Shown: positions 24,499-33,428 of the stretch, one piece after another
How positions within the stretch are numbered: the stretch's first letter is position 1
Layout of the letters: every line of letters starts with the position of its first letter
Assembly (NCBI RefSeq): GCF_003369835.1
Contig: NZ_QPMJ01000001.1
Coordinates: 620,001-684,000 of the forward strand
Source: Halorussus rarus
Lineage (GTDB): Archaea > Halobacteriota > Halobacteria > Halobacteriales > Haladaptataceae
Direction of reading: 5' to 3'
DNA: 64,000 bases
Made by a program: the position numbers and the translations under genes
Notes under the pieces: model-generated
Database searches by the model: none
What the model was told of the DNA's origin: nothing
Seen by the model: only the letters and a program-made list of their open reading frames with translations

Positions 24499-25614
24499 AT
24501 GGCCTCCTCCATCGCGAGCAACACCACGGAACTACTGGTCGTTGTCAGCGCCGCCATGCTCTTCGTCGGCGGCCTCGCATTCTACGTGATCCAATCGCTG
24601 CTCCACCGCGACGACGGGGACGACTTCGAGTCGTTCGAGGAGCTCCGGCGCATCGTGTCCGCCCAGGACCACCTCGCGGTGGTCCTCCCCGCTGGCGCGT
24701 CGATAGACGCGCTGGCGGCGGGCCTCGGCTTCCAGGCGGTCTGCCGGGAGTTCGGCGTCACCGCCAAGTTGTTCGCCGAGGGCGAGCTGACGAGCGAGGA
24801 CAGCAAGACCTTCTGCAACCTCTTCGACCTCGACCCGGCGCCGGTCGGCGGCGCGGACCCGAGCATCTCCGACTGCGACGCCGCGGTCGTCATCGGCGGG
24901 GCCGGCGCGATTCCGGGCGTCGCGTCGATCCCCGTCGTCGCCGTCATCCGTCACCGACAGCTGACCGACGAGAGCGCACTGACAATCACGCGACCCGAGG
25001 ACGGGGCGACGTCGACGACGGTCACCGAGCTCGTCCGGCGCGCGGCGTTCACCCCGAACCAGCACGTCGCGACCGCGCTGCTGTACGGCATCCGGGCCGG
25101 GACCGGGGAGTTCCGCCGCCCCACGGGAGGGAACGACCACCGGGCCGCGGGCTACCTCCACTCGTTCGCCGACCTCGGCCGGGTCGAGGAGCTCCACGCG
25201 CCGAGCATCAGCGACGAGTCGTTCGACGTCATCGGCGACGCCATCATCAACCGGGAGCGCCGGTCGAGCTTCGCGGTCACGAACGTCGGGCTGGTCCCGA
25301 CGGTCAGCGCGCTCGAGGAGGCCGCGAGCACGCTGCTCCGCGTCGAGGGCGTCACGACGGCGGCGGTGTTCGGCGTCCACGACGAGACCATCGTCATCTC
25401 GTGTCAGACCGACGACGTCCGGATGAACGCGGTCGACGTCCTCGAGGAGGCCTTCGACGACACCTACGACGTGGCCGGGAACGCCGACGCCTCCCTGATA
25501 CGCGTCCCGCTCGGGATATTCTCCGCGACCGGCATCTCTGAGAACGAGACGCTCGACGAACTCATCGACCTCAGCGGGCGGAAGGCCCTCTTCGACGCGT
25601 TCGAGAGCGCATAG
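24499..25614 (+). CDS. Membrane-anchored DHH-like phosphoesterase, catalytic residues lost
   Basis: 371 residues. Residues 10-32 (ELLVVVSAAMLFVGGLAFYV) are a transmembrane anchor. Then follows a DHH/DHHA1 fold that can be traced by position: PAGASIDALAAGLGFQ (motif I, normally PDxDA), AVIRHRQ (normally DHH), GATSTTVTEL (well conserved) and ALLYGIRAGTGEFRR (normally GIxxDT). The C-terminal DHHA1 part ends with an LIRVPLGIFS block. Nearly all Mn-binding Asp/His residues are replaced, so it is probably a pseudoenzyme rather than an exonuclease or c-di-AMP/nanoRNA hydrolase. A TATA box (ATTTAAAAT) lies at about 24451-24459. Confidence 0.8.
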   Translation: MASSIASNTTELLVVVSAAMLFVGGLAFYVIQSLLHRDDGDDFESFEELRRIVSAQDHLAVVLPAGASIDALAAGLGFQAVCREFGVTAKLFAEGELTSEDSKTFCNLFDLDPAPVGGADPSISDCDAAVVIGGAGAIPGVASIPVVAVIRHRQLTDESALTITRPEDGATSTTVTELVRRAAFTPNQHVATALLYGIRAGTGEFRRPTGGNDHRAAGYLHSFADLGRVEELHAPSISDESFDVIGDAIINRERRSSFAVTNVGLVPTVSALEEAASTLLRVEGVTTAAVFGVHDETIVISCQTDDVRMNAVDVLEEAFDDTYDVAGNADASLIRVPLGIFSATGISENETLDELIDLSGRKALFDAFESA

Positions 25615-25762
25615 ACAATAACATTCTCTCGGGATATTCATTCTCAAAGCTAGGAAATTACACCACTATTTCAAACTATACTGAGTACTCTATCGATAAA
25701 ACAGGAATAAACACCGGAACATTAAATATGCGGTGTTCTGACGGGACGAACAGCAACCGACG

Positions 25763-28700
25763 ATGGGACGAACCACCTTGTCTCGACCGATTTCGGGCCG
25801 GACGCGGACGCTGGCCGTCTTCTTCGCCAGCCTCGTCTGCCTCACCGCTCCGGTGGTGGGGGCGGTCGCTCTCGGCCCTACGGCCCACGGTCCGGAACGC
25901 GGGGCGCCGCCGCCCGCGGACGCGGACCTCTCCTCCGCTTCGTTCTCACCGGCGAACGAGACGACCCGTACGAACGGGTCGTCCGGAACCACGTCTGCGA
26001 CATCTACGCCAACTGGGACGTCAGAAACCACGACTACTGCAACCACCGAACCCACGACTACTGCGACGTCGCCAACGACGACTACCCAACGAACCACCGC
26101 CACGACCGGCGGGAGCGGTGACGCACCCGCTACCACGACGCCGGAGACCACGACCACCGTCCGAGAGCCCGAGGCCGAAAACACGACCACCGTCGAGGGA
26201 ACGTCGACCGGGAACGCTACGGCGGACGACGGGACGGTCGACGTGACCGAGGAGACGACCAACGCGTCTAATGAGACGGCGTGGATCCGCGGGACGCTCC
26301 GGTCAACGACGGGCCGGCCGCTCGCCGACGACACTGTGTACGTCGAGGACGCCGACGGGAACCGGACGCGCGCGCTGACGAACGAGAGCGGCGCGTTCGC
26401 GCTCCGCGCGTCGCCGAACCGGACCTATACGCTCGTCTACCGGCAGCGCGCTCCGAACCACTCGTCGGGGACCGGCGGGAACGTCACCGCCGCGGGTCCG
26501 GACGGCGTCCCCGACGTTCACGTCGTCGCGCCCGACCTGAACAGTTCGACCGGCGTCGACCTGGGGAACGAATCGCTCCCGGACGCGCACGCCGTCGAGG
26601 TCAGCGTCCGGAACGGGAGTTCGCCGGTTTCGAACGGGAGCGTCAGCCTTCGGCTCTCCGGCGACGAGGAGGGCTCGGCGGCCGCTATCACCGTCGACGG
26701 GACGACGACCGCCGACGGACTCGCCGCGTTCGAAGCGTACGGGACCGCTCTCGAAGTCGCGGACTCGACCGTAGTCGAAGCGTCGGGCGACCGACCTCGG
26801 ACGACCGTCGAGCGGCGGACCGTCACCGGAAACGCGACGCTCGAACTCCTCGTCGACGACGAACCGCCGACCGTGCGGACGGCGGTTCTCGAATCGCCCG
26901 TCAACGTCGGGCAGAACACCACGATCACGGCGGCGAACAGCACCGACGACACCGCCATCAGGCTCTACCGCTGGGACACCCCGTACAACCACTTCACGAC
27001 GCCCAGTCCGACCTTCACGACGCCGTACCTGACGACGACCGGCGTCTACAACGTGAGCGTCACCGTCGTGGACGGCGCGGGCCGGAACGATACGACGGAA
27101 GTCCGGATTCCCGTGGTCGACGAGATTCCGCCCGAGGCGGCGATCAATCTCACCGACGGGAGCCCCATGGTCGGCGAGACGGTCGCGCTGAACGCGAGCG
27201 GCGCGTCGGACAACGGCCGGATCGCGGAGTACCGCTGGGACACCGACGGCGACGAGGCGTACGAGGCGGTGACCGCGTCGCCGACCTTCCGGACCGCGTA
27301 CGAGTCAATCGGCGACCGGCGGGTCGCGGTGGAGGTCGTCGACGGGGCGAACAACACCGCGACCGCGACCCGGAACGTGACGGTCCATCCCAACGCGACC
27401 ATCCGCGCGAGCGCCACGACGGTCGGCGTCGGCGAGCGGGTCCGGTTCGACGTCGCGCGCCGGGCGCCGAACGTCACCTACGAGTGGCGGTACAACGACA
27501 CGCGTAGCCCCGGCGCGACCGAGGCGAACTTCACGACGAGGACGGTCGCGGACGTCAGCCACAACACGACGTACGAGGTGATCCTGCGGGCGACCAGCGG
27601 CGGGCTCACCGCCACCTCGAACGAGACCGTCCGGGTCGTCAACTACCCGCCGAACGTCAGCGTCGACGTCCCGGAGATTGCGACGGCCGGGTCGACGGTC
27701 ACCCTGGACGCGAGCGGGACGACCGACAGGGACGCCGACGGGCCGTTGACGTACAACTGGACCCGGACGAACGGGACCAACGTCTCGCTCGCGAACGCCG
27801 ACGGCGCGACCGCGTCGTTCACCGCGCCGGAGGTGCTGTTCCCGACGACGGTGAACGGCAGCGTCGCTGTCACCGACGAGCACGGCCGGACCGCCGAGCG
27901 GAACGTCTCGGTCCCCGTCCGACCCGCCCCGGACTTCGAGTACAAGCCGTACGCCTACCCGAACGAGACGGTCCCGTTCGCGCTGTCGAACGTCGCCGAC
28001 GGACGCGACGCCGTCACCGAGTACCGGTGGCGGTTCGGCGACGGGGGAACGAGCGCGAACCGCTCGCCGAACCACAGCTATCCAGAGACCGGCACGTATC
28101 CGGTGACGCTCCGGCTCAACACGACGCGAGGCGAGCCCTCCCCGGTGTCCGCACCGGTGTCCGTGATACCGCGCCCCGAGATCTCGCTCCCGACACCCGA
28201 GCCCGTGGCCGCGAACGCCACGGTGACGCTGAACGCGTCCGTCCCCGAGGGCATCGTCGGCGAGACGTACACCTGGCACGTCGAGCCGGCGACGGAGACC
28301 GACGACTCCGCGCTCCGGAACGTCACCCGGACCAGGGTCACGGAGTCGCCGTCGCTGACGTTCGCCGCGCCGTCGAACGTCACCGAACCGCTCAAGCTAA
28401 ACGTGACCGTCGAGGTGGTGGACATCAAGGCGAGCAGCGACGCGGCGAACGCGACGCTCGCGGTCGCGTCAGACTCCACCGGAGACGGCTCCGGGGAGGC
28501 GAACGGGACCGATGACGGCGGCAGTACCGGCGGTGCCGGCGGCAGCAGTGGTGCCGGTACCAGTGGTAGCACCGGAGTCAGTTCGAGCGGTAGCGGCGGG
28601 AGCAGTGGGGCCAGCCCCGGCGGCGCAAGCAGCACCGGCGGGGCCGGCACCGGCGGTGGCGGCAGCAGCGGTGGAAGTAGCAGTAGTAGCAGCAGTAGTG

Positions 28701-29617
28701 CCAGCAGCGGGGATGGCGGAAGTAGCGGTGGCGGAAGCCGTGGAAGTAGTAGCAGCGGTGGAAGTGCGAGTGGCAGCGCCGGCAGTGGCGGCAGTAGCGG
28801 AGGCTCGGACCCGTCGGCCGGTAACGGGCAGCGAGACGCCTCGGAGTCGGGGCCACCGCGTCCGGAGGTGCGGGTCCGACCCGGCGAGGCGGGAGCCGCG
28901 ACGGTGACCGTCCGGAACGTGACCGGTGGGAGCGAGATGTCGATTTCGCTCCCCGACGAATCCGGACCGCAGTCGGCCGCCGCGTTCGAGGCGATAGACC
29001 TGGCCACGCCGCCGGAGTCTTCGGGCGCGGACGTCGGCGAGGCGTTCGAGCTCCGGACGCGACAGCGGGAGTCGCGCCCGTCGAACGTCGCGGCGCCGCC
29101 CGTGGAAACCGCGTTCTCGTATCTCACCGTCCACAAGGACGGCATCGACAACGCGGCCATCGAGACGGCGACGTTCACCTTCCGCGTCGGGACCGCGGTC
29201 CTCGACGACCGCGGCGTCGACCCGAGCGCGGTGACGCTGTACCGGAACCACGGCGGCGAGTGGTCGGCGCTGTCGACGTCGGTCGTTCGGAACGCCTCGG
29301 ACGCCGTCGTGTTCCGCGCGGTGTCCCCGGGGTTCTCGACGTTCGCCATCGGCGTCCCGCACCCGGAAGGGAACCGGAACTCGTCCGCAGGTGACGGCTC
29401 GACCGCGGCCGACGCCGACGGGACGGACGCGACGACCGAGCGGGCTGCCGCACGACCCGACTCGGCGGACTCCCGGAGCGAGCAGGCCGACGCCGCCCGA
29501 CAGCCGGCGTCCGCCGACGCGTCCGGCGTCGGACTCAGCACGGTGTACGTCGTCGCGCTGCTCGTCACGGTCGTCTGCGCGGTGCTGTGGGGGTATCTCC
29601 TCCAGAAGCGCGACTGA
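25763..29617 (+). CDS. Large PKD-domain surface protein with PGF-pre-PGF domain
   Basis: 1284 residues. A signal peptide (to about 35) is followed by a Thr-rich stretch (70-170) that could carry O-glycans, a carboxypeptidase-regulatory-like beta domain (180-240), several PKD/Ig-like domains (about 380-900; YRWDTDGDEAYEAV, YRWRFGDGGTSANRSPNHSY), a Gly/Ser linker (915-1035), and a PGF-pre-PGF domain (1045-1200; PGFSTFAIGVPHPEG at its end). The C-terminus is a single transmembrane helix (about 1257-1280) ending LLQKRD. There is no PGF motif, so it should be held by its own helix rather than processed by archaeosortase. It has many NxT/S sequons. Its TATA box (TTAAATAT) is at about 25722-25729. 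Confidence 0.85.
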   Translation: MGRTTLSRPISGRTRTLAVFFASLVCLTAPVVGAVALGPTAHGPERGAPPPADADLSSASFSPANETTRTNGSSGTTSATSTPTGTSETTTTATTEPTTTATSPTTTTQRTTATTGGSGDAPATTTPETTTTVREPEAENTTTVEGTSTGNATADDGTVDVTEETTNASNETAWIRGTLRSTTGRPLADDTVYVEDADGNRTRALTNESGAFALRASPNRTYTLVYRQRAPNHSSGTGGNVTAAGPDGVPDVHVVAPDLNSSTGVDLGNESLPDAHAVEVSVRNGSSPVSNGSVSLRLSGDEEGSAAAITVDGTTTADGLAAFEAYGTALEVADSTVVEASGDRPRTTVERRTVTGNATLELLVDDEPPTVRTAVLESPVNVGQNTTITAANSTDDTAIRLYRWDTPYNHFTTPSPTFTTPYLTTTGVYNVSVTVVDGAGRNDTTEVRIPVVDEIPPEAAINLTDGSPMVGETVALNASGASDNGRIAEYRWDTDGDEAYEAVTASPTFRTAYESIGDRRVAVEVVDGANNTATATRNVTVHPNATIRASATTVGVGERVRFDVARRAPNVTYEWRYNDTRSPGATEANFTTRTVADVSHNTTYEVILRATSGGLTATSNETVRVVNYPPNVSVDVPEIATAGSTVTLDASGTTDRDADGPLTYNWTRTNGTNVSLANADGATASFTAPEVLFPTTVNGSVAVTDEHGRTAERNVSVPVRPAPDFEYKPYAYPNETVPFALSNVADGRDAVTEYRWRFGDGGTSANRSPNHSYPETGTYPVTLRLNTTRGEPSPVSAPVSVIPRPEISLPTPEPVAANATVTLNASVPEGIVGETYTWHVEPATETDDSALRNVTRTRVTESPSLTFAAPSNVTEPLKLNVTVEVVDIKASSDAANATLAVASDSTGDGSGEANGTDDGGSTGGAGGSSGAGTSGSTGVSSSGSGGSSGASPGGASSTGGAGTGGGGSSGGSSSSSSSSASSGDGGSSGGGSRGSSSSGGSASGSAGSGGSSGGSDPSAGNGQRDASESGPPRPEVRVRPGEAGAATVTVRNVTGGSEMSISLPDESGPQSAAAFEAIDLATPPESSGADVGEAFELRTRQRESRPSNVAAPPVETAFSYLTVHKDGIDNAAIETATFTFRVGTAVLDDRGVDPSAVTLYRNHGGEWSALSTSVVRNASDAVVFRAVSPGFSTFAIGVPHPEGNRNSSAGDGSTAADADGTDATTERAAARPDSADSRSEQADAARQPASADASGVGLSTVYVVALLVTVVCAVLWGYLLQKRD
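28505..28805 (+). repeat. Gly/Ser low-complexity repeat
   Basis: Degenerate GGN-AGY codon runs code for the flexible Gly/Ser linker before the PGF-pre-PGF domain. It is a coding micro-repeat, prone to length change, not a CRISPR. Confidence 0.85.
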
Positions 29618-29709
29618 GTATCGCCGGTCGTCGGCTCCCTCGGCGCGGGACGAAACCCGCGTCGAGGCGGGCGACGACCCGTTTCAGACCGAAAGCGACT
29701 GAAGCGGGC

Positions 29710-29865
29710 TCAGGCGCCGGTCACGACCCGCATCAGCACGCCGCCGCATCGCGGGCAGTCCTCGTCCCACCGCTCGCTCTCGACGCCGCAGTGGGCGCAC
29801 TCGTAGACGCTCGTCGCGGCAGGACCGTCGAGCGAGGCCGTCAGGCGCCCTCGAAGGTCATCCAT
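29710..29865 (-). CDS. Small zinc-ribbon protein
   Basis: 51 residues from the ATG at 29865 (MDDLRGRLTASLDG). Four cysteines in two pairs, CAHC and CPRC (ECAHCGVESERWDEDCPRCG), form one zinc ribbon. Haloarchaea carry many such CPxCG-type micro-proteins, some affecting growth and stress responses, but no role is known for this one. Its start overlaps the stop of the upstream zinc-ribbon gene by 8 nt, so they form a pair. Confidence 0.75.
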   Translation of the reverse strand: MDDLRGRLTASLDGPAATSVYECAHCGVESERWDEDCPRCGGVLMRVVTGA

Positions 29866-30109
29866 CGACGAGGACTCCCGGACGGGTCGGAGCTCCCAGC
29901 GACACCGAGACGGTCCAGCCGTCTCGTTCGACCAGCGCGAACTCGTCGTACACCCGGACGAAGAAGGCGGTGTCACACTCCGGGCACGGCGCCTCCGGTC
30001 GGCCGGCGGTCAGCCGTGCCTCGCAGTTCGGACACCGGACGCGGAACCCACTCGCGTCCCCCGGGTCGGTGCTGTCGTTCGATTCCTCGGTTGCGTTCTC
30101 GCGTGCCAT
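29858..30109 (-). CDS. Zinc-ribbon protein, 83 aa
   Basis: 83 residues. An acidic N-terminus is followed by CPNC and CPEC (VRCPNCEARLTAGRPEAPCPEC), then a hydrophobic beta segment, FFVRVYDEFALVERDGWTVS. It is a single zinc ribbon, perhaps a regulator or protein-interaction module. A TATA-like ACTATAG lies near 30160 on this strand. It is the first of two overlapping zinc-ribbon genes; the second overlaps its stop by 8 nt. Confidence 0.75.
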   Translation of the reverse strand: MARENATEESNDSTDPGDASGFRVRCPNCEARLTAGRPEAPCPECDTAFFVRVYDEFALVERDGWTVSVSLGAPTRPGVLVDG

Positions 30110-30405
30110 GGTTCACTGTGGCGACATCGGATGCCCGTATCGCGCACTGTCGAGTCCTCTATAGTATTAGGAGTAAAACCTTATCGGCGAAAATTGACAT
30201 GTTTTCCAGATACAGCTATTCTGGCGCGCATTCGTTCCGGAATACTGGGTCATCCGACGGCTACTTTTTGGAACCGTAATCACCGGTCCGTCGAGCCGAA
30301 CGAGGGCCTTCGTCGACAGATAAGAGACGGTAATCCGCGACTTGTGACCGCACGACCGCCAGACCGGGACAGCTTCAGCTTCTTTCGCCCACCCGGAGCG
30401 AGCCG

Positions 30406-31386
30406 TCAGCCCTCCCACTCCTCGAACGACCGGTAGATGCCCTTCGACAGGTAGCGCTCGCTGGAGTCGGGGAAGATCGTCGCGACCGCGTCGTGTGGCG
30501 CGTCGATCTCGCCGTCGCGGATCCGCTCAGCGACGTGGCTGGCCGCCGCGCTGGCCGCGCCCGCGCTCGACGCGACCAGGTGGCCCTCCTCGCGCGCGAG
30601 TCGCTTCAGTTCGTCGTGGGCCCGGCGGTCGGGGACCTGGAGCACCTCGTCGACCAGCTCCGGGTCGAACAGTTCGTTCGTCGTGAGGTCGTGGGTGCCG
30701 ATGCCCTCTATCTTGTAGGCGCCCTCCTCGACGTCCTCGCCCTTGGTCTCGGCGTACACCGACCCTTCGGGCTCGACCGCGACGATGTGGGTGTCGGAAT
30801 CGCGTTCGAGCGCGTACTTCGCGATTCCCATCAGCGTCCCTGCCGTACCGCAGCCCGCGACCACCGCGCCGACCTCGCGGTCGAGCGCCTCGAAGATTTC
30901 GGGGCCGGTGGTCTCGTAGTGGGCTTCGACGTTGAGGGGGTTCGAGAACTGCTGGGGTACCACGGCGCCCTCGATCTCCTCGGCGAGCTCGTGGGCCCGC
31001 TCGATGGCCCCGCCCATCCCCTCGTCGGTCGGGGTGTTGATGACCTCCGCGCCCAGCGCGTCCATCAGCTGCTGCTTCTCGACGCTGAACCGCTCGGGGA
31101 CGACGAAGACGGCGTCGACGTCGAGCTGGCCGGCGGCGACGGCGAACCCGATGCCGGTGTTGCCGGCGGTCGGCTCGATGACGGTCCCGCCGGGTTCGAG
31201 GTCGCCCCGGTCGAGCATCTCCTGGATCATGTACTCGCCGATGCGGTCCTTGACGCTCGCGCCGGGGTTGAACGACTCCAGCTTGGCGTACACCGGCACC
31301 TCGTCGGGTGCCGCGTGCACGCGGACGAGCGGCGTCTCGCCCACCGCGTCGAGCACGGAATCGAGCGGCGTCCGGTGGTCGGTCAT
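30406..31386 (-). CDS. cysK: PLP-dependent cysteine synthase family protein
   Basis: 326 residues, fold type II PLP enzyme. The PLP lysine is in NPGASVKDRIGEYM, the substrate loop is PTAGNTGIGFAVAA and the phosphate loop GCGTAGTLMGIAKYAL. It should make cysteine from O-acetylserine (or O-phosphoserine) and sulfide. The substrate loop reads PTAGN rather than the TSGNT typical of bacterial CysK, so cystathionine beta-synthase-like activity remains possible. No CBS domain pair is attached. A single gene, separate from other sulfur genes in the window. Confidence 0.9.
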   Translation of the reverse strand: MTDHRTPLDSVLDAVGETPLVRVHAAPDEVPVYAKLESFNPGASVKDRIGEYMIQEMLDRGDLEPGGTVIEPTAGNTGIGFAVAAGQLDVDAVFVVPERFSVEKQQLMDALGAEVINTPTDEGMGGAIERAHELAEEIEGAVVPQQFSNPLNVEAHYETTGPEIFEALDREVGAVVAGCGTAGTLMGIAKYALERDSDTHIVAVEPEGSVYAETKGEDVEEGAYKIEGIGTHDLTTNELFDPELVDEVLQVPDRRAHDELKRLAREEGHLVASSAGAASAAASHVAERIRDGEIDAPHDAVATIFPDSSERYLSKGIYRSFEEWEG

Positions 31387-31509
31387 CGGGTAGGCAAAAG
31401 TTGGGAGGGCGGTTAACCTTTTTTGTGTGGTTTTCGGGACCGCGGCGAAACTCCTCCTCGTCGCGGTCTCGCTCGGACGCGGCTCCGGCGTTCTGAAGAA
31501 ACGACGACC

Positions 31510-31794
31510 CTACGCCTCGGCCTCGGCGTCCTCGGTCTCCGCGGAGTCACCGCCGGCGTCGAGGGGGTCGGCCTCGACGTCGTCGACGTCGATGTCCCGG
31601 TCCTCGGCGATGGCCTCGAGGAGCGCGCGCTGTTCGGCGTTCTCCCGCTCCAGTCGCTCGACGCGTTCGCTGGTCGCGTCGAGCTTCTCGCGCATCTCGG
31701 TGACCTGGTCGCGGAGTTCGTTGAGCTTGCTGTACAGCTTCTCGGCGGTGTCGGCGAGCTTCTGGACCTTCTTGGCCGTGCTTCCGAGTCCCAT
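31510..31794 (-). CDS. Coiled-coil protein (DUF5798-like)
   Basis: 94 residues from MGLGSTAKKVQKLADTAEKL at 31794; the frame is open upstream but that part is antisense to the next gene. Residues 5-70 form one continuous coiled coil (KLNELRDQVTEMREKLDATS) and the tail is acidic. It matches a short haloarchaeal family I recall as DUF5798. Function unknown; a small self-associating structural or adaptor protein is plausible. It is divergent from the membrane protein gene at 31876. Confidence 0.75.
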   Translation of the reverse strand: MGLGSTAKKVQKLADTAEKLYSKLNELRDQVTEMREKLDATSERVERLERENAEQRALLEAIAEDRDIDVDDVEADPLDAGGDSAETEDAEAEA

Positions 31795-31875
31795 GCCAAC
31801 GAGTTGGGTCGCCCGATACGTGACTTTTCCGACTCGACCGCCGGGCTTAATGAGGCCTCCGGAGAACGCCCGCGT

Positions 31876-32310
31876 ATGTCCCAGGAGCGCCTCTCGCAGG
31901 AGCAGTTGCCCGACACCCCCGCGCCGGCGGTCGGCGTCGTCGCCGCGCTCGCGGTCATCGCGGCCGTCGTCGCGCCGTATTTCCTCATCGACGCGACCGA
32001 GGCCGCGGTCTACTACAGCGCCCCGACGCCCCTCCCGGTCCACCTCGTGGTCGGCCTGCTCGCCATGGTCGCGGTCGTGGTGTTCGCCGCCGGCCGGAAC
32101 GGCCGGACCGACCCGCCGACAGCGGCGGGCGCGGCGGTCGTCCTCGGCGGGTTCATGGCGCTGGTGGTGCTGTGGTGGGCGGTCGCCGCCGGCAGCCTGG
32201 TCGGCAGCCTCACCGACAACGCGGCGTTCGACTACCACCGCTGGGTGCTGCTCGCGACCGCGGTCGCGGTCGCCGCGAGCGCGGGCTGGTACGCCAGCGA
32301 CGTGCTGTAG
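31876..32310 (+). CDS. Haloarchaeal four-helix membrane protein
   Basis: 144 residues from the ATG at 31876 (MSQERLSQEQLPDTP). Four hydrophobic helices, at about 18-37, 52-70, 82-103 and 120-140. The loop after helix 1 (DATEAAVYYSAPTPLPVHL) would be outside. I recognise it only as a conserved haloarchaeal membrane protein without a known role. A TTTAAT-like promoter element may overlap the divergent gene's promoter (31840-31855). Confidence 0.7.
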   Translation: MSQERLSQEQLPDTPAPAVGVVAALAVIAAVVAPYFLIDATEAAVYYSAPTPLPVHLVVGLLAMVAVVVFAAGRNGRTDPPTAAGAAVVLGGFMALVVLWWAVAAGSLVGSLTDNAAFDYHRWVLLATAVAVAASAGWYASDVL

Positions 32311-32443
32311 TCGTCGCGGTGGAGGCTCGCTGTCCGAGCGGTTCGGTACGCCGGGAGTAGCGACCGATTACTCGGTCCCAGCCCCCGCGTGACGTCCTGT
32401 CAGCCGATGCATAACAAAGCCCAGTCCTCGTGTAACTCGGTCC

Positions 32444-32941
32444 GTGTCCGAGAACGACGCCGTCGAGACCGGCGGGCTGGGCAACGGCCCGGCCGGCGAC
32501 GACGCGACCGGGGAGGGCGGGCTGGGCGACCTCGCGGAGTCGGAGGCGGCCCGCGAGCGCTGGATGCTCCGGGACGACGAGTTCTTACTGGAGGAGGACC
32601 GCGAGTACGTCCTCCGCGACGACGGCCGGTCGTGGTGGGGCTACGTTTCGCCGGTCCTCTTCGGCGGGGTACTCGCGCTCATGGTCGGCGACGTGATAAC
32701 CACGGGCGTCGGCATGGCGATGGGCCTCGAGGAGGCCAACCCGGTCGCGAGCGCGGTCATCGCCGAGGCGGGGCTCGGCGGTCTCGTCCTGCTGAAGGCG
32801 ATGGCGGCCGTGGTGCTCCTGCTGCTGCCGGGCGTGACCGGCGACGCCCGGCGGACGTTCCGCGCGGGGAGCGCGGCCTACCTCCTGGTCGGTCTGGTGG
32901 TCGTGGTCGCCAACGCGTGGGCCATCATGGCCGCCGCGTGA
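32444..32941 (+). CDS. DUF5658-like membrane protein
   Basis: 165 residues from a GTG at 32444. An acidic cytoplasmic N-terminus (about 65 residues, with an arginine-rich RERWMLRDDEFLLEEDREY) is followed by three helices starting near WGYVSPVLFGGVLALMVGDV. The segment DVITTGVGMAMGLEEANPVA (D-T-G-x-EANP) is the hallmark of the DUF5658 family, often annotated as a hypothetical membrane protein in archaea. No function is known. Confidence 0.75.
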   Translation: MSENDAVETGGLGNGPAGDDATGEGGLGDLAESEAARERWMLRDDEFLLEEDREYVLRDDGRSWWGYVSPVLFGGVLALMVGDVITTGVGMAMGLEEANPVASAVIAEAGLGGLVLLKAMAAVVLLLLPGVTGDARRTFRAGSAAYLLVGLVVVVANAWAIMAAA

Positions 32942-33037
32942 CCGCGCCGGTTTCCGACGGCTGATCGCCGCCGTCCGGGCCCTGCCGTCGCGCGATTAGC
33001 GAAAGGCCCTTAAGCCCCCGGCCGCTTAGTAGAAGAT

Positions 33038-33345
33038 GGACTAGGTCGGGCAGTTAGGCCCTGCTCACTACCCGCACTACGGTCTTCAGCGGGGACCGAA
33101 CCCCGGAGGCGTCCGGTCAGACCGTGCCGGGCCCCGGAAGCCGACTTCGAAGCCTCGTCCTACGGGGATAGCGGTCTCCGGCGGGCACTCGCAGGAGTGC
33201 TGCGGTCGGAGTTAGCCGGTGGTAATCCGTCAGGCGCGGAAGCGAGCAGCGGACCACTGGACAGCTATCGCTCGCAGGGTTGCGGGGTGGAGGACGCGAC
33301 CGGGATTCCCCGGCACGGAACGCCGGGCAATTCCGGGTCGTCCGC
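33038..33345 (+). ncRNA. ffs: Archaeal SRP RNA (7S RNA)
   Basis: The RNA scaffold of the signal recognition particle, which binds SRP19 and SRP54 and guides membrane proteins to the translocon. The SRP54-binding helix 8 is clear at about 33216-33260: a CCGGTGGT/ACCACTGG stem enclosing GTCAGGC, GGAAGC and GAGCAGC, the conserved internal-loop motif. The helix 6 hairpin GCACTC-GCAG-GAGTGC is at 33185-33200. The 5' part (GGTCGGGCAGTTAGGCCC) fits helices 2-4. The length of about 300 nt is right for archaea. The ends are estimated from a CTTAAG TATA-like element near 33010 and may be off by several bases. Confidence 0.88.
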
Positions 33346-33428
33346 ACTCATACTTCGTCATTCACGCTTTCGACAGCGATCGCGCCGTCGACCCCACCAC
33401 GCTGCGATGGAACGCGGCGGAGCGCGGG

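Noticed and set aside
28505..28805. Regular short repeats resembling an array
   Set aside because: They are Gly/Ser codon runs inside a protein, with no spacer-repeat structure; not CRISPR. The same goes for 59190-59305, 62205-62320 and the TSP3 repeats at 34050-34640.
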